Shown here: piece after piece, positions 5,476 through 13,186 of the stretch
Layout: each line of letters starts with the position of its first letter
How positions within the stretch are numbered: position 1 is the stretch's first letter
NCBI GenBank assembly: GCA_015265235.1
Contig: JABZYJ010000036.1
Span: forward strand, 1-14,651
Length of the DNA stretch: 14,651 nucleotides
Direction of reading: 5' to 3'
Origin: Selenomonas sp.
GTDB taxonomy: Bacteria; Bacillota; Negativicutes; Selenomonadales; Selenomonadaceae
Made by a program: the position numbers and the translations under genes
The notes under the pieces: generated by a model
The model's input: only the letters and a program-made list of their open reading frames with translations
The model's database searches: none
What the model was told of the DNA's origin: nothing

Positions 5476-7107
5476 ATGAGTAACGGTCACTACAGGGCGG
5501 CAGCGGTGCTCTGCATCACGGGAGGTATTCTGCCGATGTCGGCAGCAGCTCAGGCAGCGGCGCCATGGGTCTATGACGCTGTGGAGGAGCTGGCGAATGA
5601 TGGGTATATCGACCTAGGCGGACGGGATGCGTCAACGCTTTCGGAGAAGGAGCTCACCGAGCTTGTGGCACAGGGACTGCACGAGATCGACCGTGTCCAG
5701 CAGGGGACGCTTGCTGATGAGTATGGTCGCGTCACGGCGCTGATGGTGCGCGATGAGATGCACGTCAAGCTCTATCGGGAGCAGGAGCAGATCGCGCGCA
5801 GGAATTACGATCAGGCACTGCGTGCGTCACGCCATGCCGAGGAGACGCTTGCCCGGCAGTCCATGCGCGGCGTGAACCGCTTGGAGGTCATGAGGCCGCT
5901 GCAGGCGCGTGCCGAGGCTGCCCGTACTCATCTTACGTCGGCTGCACGCGATTATGCACTCACGCAGATGCGCCGTGAAAAACGCGAGCTTGCCTATGAA
6001 AAGCTGAAGGAACGGCAAAGCCGCCTCCTGACACGGCTCACTGCAACGGAGTCGCCCAGCGGACGTGAGGATGTGTCCGTCGTGCGGCCGCAGGTGATGG
6101 ATGCGGCGGCACGGCTGCGTGCGGAGTTCATTGAGAATCTCACGGCGTCGGGCTATACCGACCGCGAGAACGCCGAGCAGCAGCTCTACGCACCCGTCCT
6201 CCTGCCGGATGTCCCGGAAAAACGTCTGAAGATCGACGGTCAGATCCGTCTCGACTCCGGACATTCGACGGGGAAGGAGAGCGGCAAGGATCGGACGCGG
6301 CTCCGCGCGCGCATCTACCCCGACTACAACATCGACGGCAACTGGCATGCGGTGGGGATGATCGAGGCAGAGAAAACCATTATAGGGGACGGCGGCGACA
6401 AGGACGGACAGCTGAAGTTCGACCGCTGGTACCTGACGGGGCGCTCGGGCGTGACCGATGTCATGGTTGGGCAGTATGGCTCGACGATGGCAGAGGGGAA
6501 CGTCTACGACAGCAAGTTCCGCGGCGTTCGTCTTTCGGCGGGGGTGCCCATTACCTATACCTTTGAGCACGGGAAGATCGACCGTGCACGCAAGGTGACC
6601 GGTTTGACCGCCTCCTATCGGACAGCGGTGGATACGACGGAGACGGGCGTCTACCGCTTCGATAAGATCGGCAGTGCCGTGCGTACAATCTACATGGGGA
6701 ACTATCGCCGCCCGCTCGGCATCTTCGACTTCGGTGCGATGGTTCTCCACGGCAGGGATCACGCGGCCGGGAACGGCACGGGCTACGTATTCACGCTGGA
6801 GCGCCCGGGCGCAGGCGCGTGGCGGCCGGGTTCCTATTCCTACTGGCTGAAATACTATCGTCAGCCGAGTGCGACCTATGTCAGCCACACGATGAACGGG
6901 ATGGCGGACTACATGAACTACGATGCCTCGGGGAGCGGTCCGCTACGCGGCGGGTTCCGCGGATGGGGTGCAGGATGGTCCTATACGGTGAAAAAGAATC
7001 TGCTCTTTTCGCTGGAGTACTACGATCTGCAAGACCTGACGACGCGGGAGCGCAGCAGGACGATCTGGGGAGCGCTGACGGGCTATTTCAAAAACTATGA
7101 TGAATGA
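5476..7107 (+). CDS. Exported SLH-like outer-membrane beta-barrel (porin-like) protein
   Basis: The 543-residue product has a signal peptide (about 1-28, ending near AAAQAAA). A short SLH-like segment follows (about 30-70, PWVYDAVEELANDGYIDLG), then a charged helical, probably coiled-coil region (about 75-190). The C-terminal half (about 248-543) is rich in alternating aromatic and polar strands, as in an outer-membrane barrel. In Negativicutes, porins with an SLH segment are known to tether the outer membrane to modified peptidoglycan; the SLH match here is short and diverged. It is the first gene of the cluster, 21 bases before the dehydrogenase gene, so I infer a role as outer-membrane exit or anchor for the polymer, analogous to AlgE or PgaA. 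That role is not shown by sequence. The ATG at 5476 follows AAGGA at a suitable distance. A general porin is the main alternative. Confidence 0.8.
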   Translation: MSNGHYRAAAVLCITGGILPMSAAAQAAAPWVYDAVEELANDGYIDLGGRDASTLSEKELTELVAQGLHEIDRVQQGTLADEYGRVTALMVRDEMHVKLYREQEQIARRNYDQALRASRHAEETLARQSMRGVNRLEVMRPLQARAEAARTHLTSAARDYALTQMRREKRELAYEKLKERQSRLLTRLTATESPSGREDVSVVRPQVMDAAARLRAEFIENLTASGYTDRENAEQQLYAPVLLPDVPEKRLKIDGQIRLDSGHSTGKESGKDRTRLRARIYPDYNIDGNWHAVGMIEAEKTIIGDGGDKDGQLKFDRWYLTGRSGVTDVMVGQYGSTMAEGNVYDSKFRGVRLSAGVPITYTFEHGKIDRARKVTGLTASYRTAVDTTETGVYRFDKIGSAVRTIYMGNYRRPLGIFDFGAMVLHGRDHAAGNGTGYVFTLERPGAGAWRPGSYSYWLKYYRQPSATYVSHTMNGMADYMNYDASGSGPLRGGFRGWGAGWSYTVKKNLLFSLEYYDLQDLTTRERSRTIWGALTGYFKNYDE

Positions 7108-7128
7108 GTGCGGGAGGCAGAAAATTTT

Positions 7129-8433
7129 ATGTTGAACGAGTTGAAGCAGGGCAAGGCAAAGCTGTGCGTGATCGGTCTCGGATATGTCGGACTGCCGCTT
7201 GCCGCAGCATTTTCCAAGCATTTTTCGGTCATCGGTTACGATCGAAATGCAGAGAAGATTGCCGCATATCGCAGCGGCATCGACCCCAGCGGAGAGACAT
7301 CCTTTGATGATGTGGACAGGACGCGGATCACGTTTACCGACGACGAGTCCGCGCTCGATGATGCCGTGTTCTACGTGGTCGCCGTTCCGACGCCGATCAA
7401 CGGGGACAAAACTCCCGACCTGACGCCGCTGCGCGGGGCGACACGCGCCATTGGCAGGCACATGAAGAAGGGGAGCATTGTCGTCTATGAGTCAACGGTC
7501 TATCCCGGGGTGACAGAGGATGTCTGTCTTCCACTGCTCGAAGAGGAGTCGGGTCTAGGCGGCGGTACGGATTTCAAGGTGGGGTATTCTCCGGAGCGCA
7601 TCAACCCAGGAGACACGGTCAATCGGCTGGAGAACATCGTCAAGATCGTCTCCGGAATGGATGCGTCGGCACTCGATACGATCGCAGCCGTCTACGGCAC
7701 GGTGGTGCAGCGCATTCACCGCGCATCCACCATCCGCGTCGCAGAGGCGGCGAAGGTGGCGGAGAACGCGCAGCGCGACATCAATATTGCCTTTATGAAC
7801 GAGCTGGCGATGGCGTTTCACCGTATGGATATCGATACGGGCGAGGTCGTCGATGCGATGAATACGAAGTGGAATGCGCTGGGCTTCACCCCGGGACTAG
7901 TCGGCGGACACTGCATCGGCATCGATCCCTACTATTTTATCTATGAGGCACAGAATCTCGGCTTTCACTCCGAACTGATCGAGACGGGACGGCGGATCAA
8001 TGATCGTATGAGCAGCTATGTTGCCAATGCTGTGGTGCGCGGGCTCATGCGGGCGCAAGTGAATCTGGCGACGGCGCGTGTCTATCTTATGGGCATGACG
8101 TTCAAGGAGAACTGCCCCGATGTGCGCAACTCGCGGGCGGCAGATGTCTACCGTGCGCTCTCCGACTACCGCCTCAATCTGTGGGCCGTGGATCCACAGG
8201 CGGATGCGGAGGATCTGCGCCGCACGTATGACATCGGTCTGACGCCGCTGACGGAGATCCGCGATGCGGACTGCATCATCTATCTCGTCCCGCACGAGGA
8301 ATTTCGCCGGCTGACATGGGCGGACCAGAAGCAGTTTTTCCGTGCAGACGGCGCGCGTCTGATGATCGACGTCAAGCGGATCTTTTCCAAGGAAGATGCG
8401 GAAGCAGAGGGCTATCAGTACTGGAGCCTTTGA
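7129..8433 (+). CDS. tviB: UDP-N-acetylhexosamine 6-dehydrogenase (TviB/WbpA type)
   Basis: This NAD-dependent cytosolic enzyme oxidises C6 of a UDP-N-acetylhexosamine twice to give the uronic acid, a precursor for acidic polysaccharides. The 434-residue protein has the N-terminal Rossmann motif GLGYVG (about 16-21), the VPTPIN phrase, YESTVYPG (120-127), the family phrase GYSPERINPGD (152-162), AEAAKVAEN with its lysine (K209), the catalytic cysteine C262 in GGHCIGIDPYY, and FKEN.PD.RN.R in the C-terminal domain. These follow TviB and WbpA more closely than UDP-glucose dehydrogenases, so UDP-GlcNAcA or UDP-GalNAcA is the likely product; the sugar cannot be fixed from sequence. I chose ATG 7129 because GGAGG ends 11 bases before it; an in-frame GTG at 7108 has no ribosome site. 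The next gene starts 18 bases after the stop. Confidence 0.92.
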   Translation: MLNELKQGKAKLCVIGLGYVGLPLAAAFSKHFSVIGYDRNAEKIAAYRSGIDPSGETSFDDVDRTRITFTDDESALDDAVFYVVAVPTPINGDKTPDLTPLRGATRAIGRHMKKGSIVVYESTVYPGVTEDVCLPLLEEESGLGGGTDFKVGYSPERINPGDTVNRLENIVKIVSGMDASALDTIAAVYGTVVQRIHRASTIRVAEAAKVAENAQRDINIAFMNELAMAFHRMDIDTGEVVDAMNTKWNALGFTPGLVGGHCIGIDPYYFIYEAQNLGFHSELIETGRRINDRMSSYVANAVVRGLMRAQVNLATARVYLMGMTFKENCPDVRNSRAADVYRALSDYRLNLWAVDPQADAEDLRRTYDIGLTPLTEIRDADCIIYLVPHEEFRRLTWADQKQFFRADGARLMIDVKRIFSKEDAEAEGYQYWSL

Positions 8434-8451
8434 GCAGGTACGGAGGATTGG

Positions 8452-9408
8452 ATGAGTTATCGGAAACTGACATTGATCGTTGTCCTCGTGCTCTTGTGCG
8501 TGTGCGGTACGCTCGTCTATTTGCGGGATCATGTGATGCAGCGCTCGGATGCGGGGGCGGAGATTACGGATCTCAGTGCGGTCTATGCAGCGCATGATGA
8601 GATCGAGGCAGCCCGTAAGCGTCTCGCGGAGGGGATTGAGCCCGCCGAGGTTGTGACGCGTCTCAAGGGGGATGAGCGCGTGGTCGGCATCGTTATCGAC
8701 GGCCTGCCCGAGCGTCCGCTTGCAGCGCGTCTGCTGGATGTTTTGAAAAAGCATGATGTGCCTGCCGTATTCTTTGTCGAAGGGCAGAATGCAGCAGATC
8801 AGCCCGAGACGATCCGACTGATCGATCAGGCGGGACAGGAGATCGGAAACTATACCTTCGTGGGCATCAGCGGCGCAGAGAAATTGAAGCAGGATCGCCT
8901 GCTTGCGGAGCTGTGTCGGACGCAGATGGCGGTCGCCGCCTATTCGCCGCAGACGCCGCAGCTCTTTCGTGCACCGCGCACAACGTATACGGATGAGCTC
9001 CTGCGTGTCGTGCATGCCGCAGGCCTGTCCTACGCGGTGAAGGAAAACGTGCGCTATCGTGTCGGCTCCGTCCATACGGCAGAGGACGCGGCTGCATTCG
9101 TCACTGTACTGCCGCCCGGCAGTATTCTTGCCGTTGAGATCAACCGTCCTGTCGAAGTGCCGGCAGCGGATCCGGGAAAGACCGATGAACGGCCTGCTGT
9201 CGATAAGAAGCCGACGGTGAGTGACCCTGTTCCGACGGATCAGACGGCACCGAAGCCGGATGCTGCCAACGAGCTGGATCAAATTTTAACCGCAATGGAG
9301 GGGCAGGGGATGCGCGTGATCTCCATTCATGATTTCCGTAAAATACGCTATCTGCCGGCACCGCTCCCGACGCCGACGGAGGAAGGAGGTACGCCGACGC
9401 ATGGATGA
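8452..9408 (+). CDS. Membrane-anchored degenerate NodB-fold (polysaccharide deacetylase-like) protein
   Basis: The 318-residue protein has an N-terminal membrane anchor (about 6-24) and a NodB-type domain facing outside (about 75-300). NodB enzymes remove acetyl groups from amino sugars using a metal held by Asp-His-His. Here the TFDDGP motif reads VIDGLP (81-86), and the NHTYSH-type motif reads NYTFVG (133-138), so both histidines and one aspartate are missing. The third motif keeps arginine (FRAPR, 172-176) and the hydrophobic strands VPAVFFVEG and RVISIHDF are conserved. It is therefore probably not an active deacetylase; it could bind polymer or serve as a complex subunit. A Pro/Lys/Asp-rich stretch (about 233-270) interrupts the fold before its last strand. 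GGAGG lies 5 bases before the ATG, and its end overlaps the synthase gene by 8 bases, suggesting coupled translation. Confidence 0.8.
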   Translation: MSYRKLTLIVVLVLLCVCGTLVYLRDHVMQRSDAGAEITDLSAVYAAHDEIEAARKRLAEGIEPAEVVTRLKGDERVVGIVIDGLPERPLAARLLDVLKKHDVPAVFFVEGQNAADQPETIRLIDQAGQEIGNYTFVGISGAEKLKQDRLLAELCRTQMAVAAYSPQTPQLFRAPRTTYTDELLRVVHAAGLSYAVKENVRYRVGSVHTAEDAAAFVTVLPPGSILAVEINRPVEVPAADPGKTDERPAVDKKPTVSDPVPTDQTAPKPDAANELDQILTAMEGQGMRVISIHDFRKIRYLPAPLPTPTEEGGTPTHG

Positions 9409-11269
9409 GCAGAAGAACGAATCGGTGCGCAGTCCAGAGGAGCAGGAGATCCTCTTTGAGGAGAAACAGGATCGCCGCCTCCTCTCACATGTGCCCGATG
9501 CCACGGGAAAGCGCAGCAATTACAGCCGCCGCGGTGCCGTGGATACCCTTCGGACAGAGGACTATGCACAGTACGAGCAGGATGCAAAAAACGGGCAGCG
9601 CTATCTGGTCGACTACCCCGTGACGATGCACCTGTCGAATGGCTCTGTTATGGAGGCCCGTGCCGTCGACATATCGACGACGGGCATTCTCGTGCAGATC
9701 CCCACGGCAGATGGGCAGGAGCCCTCGTTTGACAAGGATGTCAAGCTGACCTTTGAGATCGTCCCCGGTTCACTTCCCGAGGGCTATGAGATGAAGGTGA
9801 AAAAGCTGCCCGCCCTCGTCGCGCGGAAGTTCCGGAAGGGTACGGGCGAGATCCTCTTTGGGATCGAGTTCAAGACCACATTGGCGGAGTACGCGGCGAA
9901 GAACCGCCGTGACTACCGTCTGTGGACGGCGACGTTTTTCCTCGCCATCATTGCCTTTATCATCGTGCTGATGCGCGCGGAGTCTGTGATTTACTTCAAA
10001 TTCAATCGGTGGCTTTATCTCTATAGTATTATTGCAGCGATGTTCCTTCTCACGCGGTATCTATTTGCGACATTCTATCGCCCCGTACGCATTGATCCGA
10101 ACTATACGCCGGGCGTGTCCATCATCATTCCCTGTTTTGAGGAGGAGGAGTGGATTCAGCGTACGGTGCACAGCTGCATCAATCAGGACTATCCCGTCGA
10201 TAAACTTGAGGTCATCGTTGTGGATGACTGCTCCAAGGATCGCTCGGCAGAGCGCGTGGAGGAGATCATTGCCAAACTCAAGGAGGCGGATACGGGCGAT
10301 CACGCCTATCGTGTGGCAGAGCGCATCCGTTTCTTTCGTCAGAGTGCGAACCTCGGAAAGCGTGATGCAATGGCGCGCGGGGCGCGCGAGGCAAAGCATG
10401 AGCTGCTCGTCTTTGTGGACTCGGACAGCTTTCTCGACCCCTTTGCGGTACGCAATATCGTCCAGCCGTTCAAGGACAAGGAGATGGGCGGCGTCTCAGG
10501 GCGTACGGATGTCGCGAATACCTACACCAACGCCCTGACCAAGATGCAGGCGGTGCGCTACTCCATCGCCTTCCGCGTCATGAAGGCGGCGGAGGGCTAT
10601 TTCGACGCGGCGACCTGTCTCTCTGGGCCACTCTCGTGCTATCGCCGCGATCTCGTGCTGAAGTACATGGATTCATGGCTTAATCAGCGGTTCCTTGGGC
10701 AGAAGGCGACGTTCGGCGACGACCGCAGCATGACGAACTTCATCCTGCGCCACAACCGCACGACATATCAGGACTCTGCCGTCTGCATGACGATTGTCCC
10801 GCGCTCGTACAAGGTGTTTCTGCGGCAGCAGATGCGGTGGAAACGCTCGTGGCTGCGTGAGTCGCTGATCGCATCGCGCTTCATGTGGAAGAAGGAGCCG
10901 TTTATGGCACTCAGCTTCTATATGGGGGTTCTCGTGCCGATTGCCGCGCCTGTGATCGTGCTCTACAACCTGATCTACGTGCCGATCATGCACCGCGTAT
11001 TCCCGACGAGCTTCATCGTCGGCATGCTGATGATGTCGCTGCTCATGAGTATGGCGCAGCTCTTTATTCGCCGCAGTACGACGTGGATCTATGCCCTCTG
11101 GTTCTGTCTCTACTATGAGGCCGTGCTGCTGTGGCAGATGCCCGTGGCATGGGTGACCTTCTGGAAGACGACATGGGGCACGCGCATGACGGCGGCGGAT
11201 GTCGAGGAATTGAAGCGTAAGCAGGAAAAGGATGCAGCGAAGAAGATGAAAGCAGTGGAGGCAGGATGA
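9401..11269 (+). CDS. PilZ-domain processive family-2 glycosyltransferase (polysaccharide synthase)
   Basis: The 622-residue protein is the likely polymerase of the cluster. It starts with a polar segment, then a PilZ domain (about 64-163) with DISTTG (90-95). Two membrane helices (about 174-194, 204-225) come next, then a cytosolic GT-2 domain with DD (275-276), DSD (340-342), GDD (439-441) and QQMRW (476-480, the QxxRW motif), followed by C-terminal membrane helices (about 503-588). GDDR and the terminal WGTR recall hyaluronan synthases and NodC-type enzymes. Such synthases polymerise UDP-sugars and push the chain through the membrane; PilZ domains usually bind c-di-GMP. The first motif reads RYLVD (67-71), so the second arginine of RxxxR is replaced by aspartate. 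ATG 9401 is preferred because AAGGAGG (9383-9389) precedes it; an in-frame ATG at 9329 lies inside the previous gene. The stop overlaps the next start (ATGA). Confidence 0.93.
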   Translation: MDEQKNESVRSPEEQEILFEEKQDRRLLSHVPDATGKRSNYSRRGAVDTLRTEDYAQYEQDAKNGQRYLVDYPVTMHLSNGSVMEARAVDISTTGILVQIPTADGQEPSFDKDVKLTFEIVPGSLPEGYEMKVKKLPALVARKFRKGTGEILFGIEFKTTLAEYAAKNRRDYRLWTATFFLAIIAFIIVLMRAESVIYFKFNRWLYLYSIIAAMFLLTRYLFATFYRPVRIDPNYTPGVSIIIPCFEEEEWIQRTVHSCINQDYPVDKLEVIVVDDCSKDRSAERVEEIIAKLKEADTGDHAYRVAERIRFFRQSANLGKRDAMARGAREAKHELLVFVDSDSFLDPFAVRNIVQPFKDKEMGGVSGRTDVANTYTNALTKMQAVRYSIAFRVMKAAEGYFDAATCLSGPLSCYRRDLVLKYMDSWLNQRFLGQKATFGDDRSMTNFILRHNRTTYQDSAVCMTIVPRSYKVFLRQQMRWKRSWLRESLIASRFMWKKEPFMALSFYMGVLVPIAAPVIVLYNLIYVPIMHRVFPTSFIVGMLMMSLLMSMAQLFIRRSTTWIYALWFCLYYEAVLLWQMPVAWVTFWKTTWGTRMTAADVEELKRKQEKDAAKKMKAVEAG

Positions 11270-13170
11270 AGGAAAAGCAGACCCCCCCGCCTCTGGCGGT
11301 GAATCTTCCGGGTGAGGAGAATTTTACAAAGAAAAAGAACCGCCACAAGCGCATCCGCGTTGTCGCGGAACTGCTCCTGCTCGCCATCATGGCAGTGATT
11401 ATCATCAATTTGTTCTTCACGCTGAAGACGTACATCCCCTATGCGTCGGCGGATGCCGATGCGGAGGATCACGGCTTTATCGCCATTTCGTATTTCGGCG
11501 TGGATCGCATGGGCGATACGAGCACGCTGATCGGAAAGGATCAGCTGCGCCGCCATCTGGCGGAACTGCATCGGCAGGGCTATGTCACAATCAGCCAGCG
11601 CGACATTCTGGATTATTATCAGCAGGCAAAAAATCTGCCGCCGCGTGCCCTCTACCTCATGTTTGAGGACGGGCGGCGCGATACGGCAATCTTCGCACAG
11701 GAGATCATGGAGGATCTCAACTTCAAGGCGACGATGATGACCTATCCCGAGAAGTTTGCGCTGAATGATCCGAAGTTTCTCATGCCGCGCGATCTCCGTG
11801 AGATGGAGGATTCGAGCTTCTGGGAGATGGGGACGAACGGCTATCGGCTGGAATACATCAATGTGTTCGACCGCTACAATAACTATCTCGGAGAGCTGGA
11901 TCCACTCCGTTTCAATATGGTGCGTTCCTATCTCGGACGCAAGTACAATCACTATCTGATGGACTACATCCGCGATGCGGACGGCGTGCCGATGGAGAGC
12001 GAGCGACACATGAAAGATCGTGTCGCCTACGACTATATGCGTCTGCGCGACATCTACGAGGAAGAGCTTGGCTACATCCCCATGACCCATGTGCTGATGC
12101 ATGCGAATACGGGGAAATTTGGCAATAACGCTCCCATCAGTGCCGCCAACGAGCGTTGGATCCGCGAGCTGTTCCCGATGAATTTCAACCGTGAGGGCTT
12201 TGTGCTCAATCGACGGGACAGCAGTCTCTATGATTTGACGCGGATGCAGCCACAGCCCTATTGGGCGATCAACCATCTGCTCATGCGCATCAAGTACGAT
12301 ACGAATGAGGATCTTGAGTTCGTGACAGGCGACCGCGACAACCGCCGTGCGTGGGATCTCCGCGAGGGGGCTCTCGAGCTGCGCGACGAGTCGCTGCTCC
12401 TGACGACCCTGCCTGAGGGACGTGCCTATGCGCGCCTGCAGGAGGGCAGCGAACTGCGTGATCTGAACATCGACACCTATGTAGACGGGAACGCCTTCGG
12501 CGCACAGCAGATCTATCTGCGCAGTACACCCGACCTGAGTCAGTCGATCTGTGTCTCATTGGTGAACAATGTGCTCCTCGTGCAGGAGACGCAGCAGGGC
12601 AGTACGCGGGAGCTCTATCGCGAAAAGATCCCTGTGATCCTCGGTGAGACCATCCCCTCCGTTCCGGAGGATCGGCGCGATGCAATGGTACGCGAGAACG
12701 AGGCGTTTGCGCGCTATGCGCCGTCGCCCGTGAGCGCCGAGGAGTATCTCGGGCGGGCGGAGGAGATCCGCAATACACCCGTTGAGTCTGTGGAAGACGG
12801 TGCGGAGCCGTACGAGGGCGAGCAGAGCTTTCATCGGCGCTCCAGTCACCATCTCGTGATTCACCTGCGGGATAATGCCTTGACGATCACGCTGGATGAT
12901 GTGGCGCTGCCGCAGGACATACCAGTACAGGTTTCTGAGCGCGGCAGCATATTCCTCGGTGGCTCGTGGCAGGGGGAGGCGTGGAGTCAGCGCAACCTGG
13001 CCGACGATGTGTATGATGCCGTATTCCGCAAGTTCCAGGTGACGGTCGGCGCAGATGACGCCGCACGCCAGCGCGTGGTCTATACGAGTGAGTATACGGG
13101 CTGGGAGAAGGCAGTGCACCGCGCAGAGGAGATCTGGCTGAAGCTGGTCGAATGGTTTATCAAGCTATAG
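11266..13170 (+). CDS. Membrane-anchored NodB-like protein with C-terminal jelly-roll-like region
   Basis: The 634-residue protein has a basic cytosolic tail, one membrane helix (about 31-53) and a large outer part. Residues about 70-330 resemble a PgaB-type NodB domain: GHG-like opening, LRRHLAELHRQGYVTIS, and LYLMFEDGRRD where TFDDG reads MFEDG (132-136). The histidine motif is not conserved (EMGTNGYRLEY, about 187-197), so deacetylase activity is doubtful though one metal aspartate remains. Residues about 350-455 and 525-605 consist of short strands with phrases such as LVIHLRDNALTITLDD and SIFLGGSW, resembling a LamG or similar carbohydrate-binding sandwich split by a charged insert; this is a visual inference. 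It starts within the synthase stop (ATGA, GGAGG 4 bases upstream), so it is translationally coupled to the synthase and may handle the emerging chain. Confidence 0.78.
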   Translation: MKEKQTPPPLAVNLPGEENFTKKKNRHKRIRVVAELLLLAIMAVIIINLFFTLKTYIPYASADADAEDHGFIAISYFGVDRMGDTSTLIGKDQLRRHLAELHRQGYVTISQRDILDYYQQAKNLPPRALYLMFEDGRRDTAIFAQEIMEDLNFKATMMTYPEKFALNDPKFLMPRDLREMEDSSFWEMGTNGYRLEYINVFDRYNNYLGELDPLRFNMVRSYLGRKYNHYLMDYIRDADGVPMESERHMKDRVAYDYMRLRDIYEEELGYIPMTHVLMHANTGKFGNNAPISAANERWIRELFPMNFNREGFVLNRRDSSLYDLTRMQPQPYWAINHLLMRIKYDTNEDLEFVTGDRDNRRAWDLREGALELRDESLLLTTLPEGRAYARLQEGSELRDLNIDTYVDGNAFGAQQIYLRSTPDLSQSICVSLVNNVLLVQETQQGSTRELYREKIPVILGETIPSVPEDRRDAMVRENEAFARYAPSPVSAEEYLGRAEEIRNTPVESVEDGAEPYEGEQSFHRRSSHHLVIHLRDNALTITLDDVALPQDIPVQVSERGSIFLGGSWQGEAWSQRNLADDVYDAVFRKFQVTVGADDAARQRVVYTSEYTGWEKAVHRAEEIWLKLVEWFIKL

Positions 13171-13186
13171 GATGGGAGGAGAAACG

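Noticed and set aside
7108..7128. GTG start for the dehydrogenase
   Set aside because: No ribosome site precedes it; the GGAGG lies between it and ATG 7129, which fits the family N-terminus.
7897..9282. Minus-strand open frame opposite the dehydrogenase and first NodB-like gene
   Set aside because: It spans two convincing forward genes and their junction and shows no protein family features.
9329..9400. Upstream ATG for the synthase
   Set aside because: It would overlap the previous gene by 80 bases, gives an Arg-rich odd N-terminus, and AAGGAGG lies just before ATG 9401.
11113..12276. Minus-strand open frame opposite the synthase end and the large NodB-like gene
   Set aside because: Antisense shadow; the forward genes have clear motifs, ribosome sites and coupled junctions.
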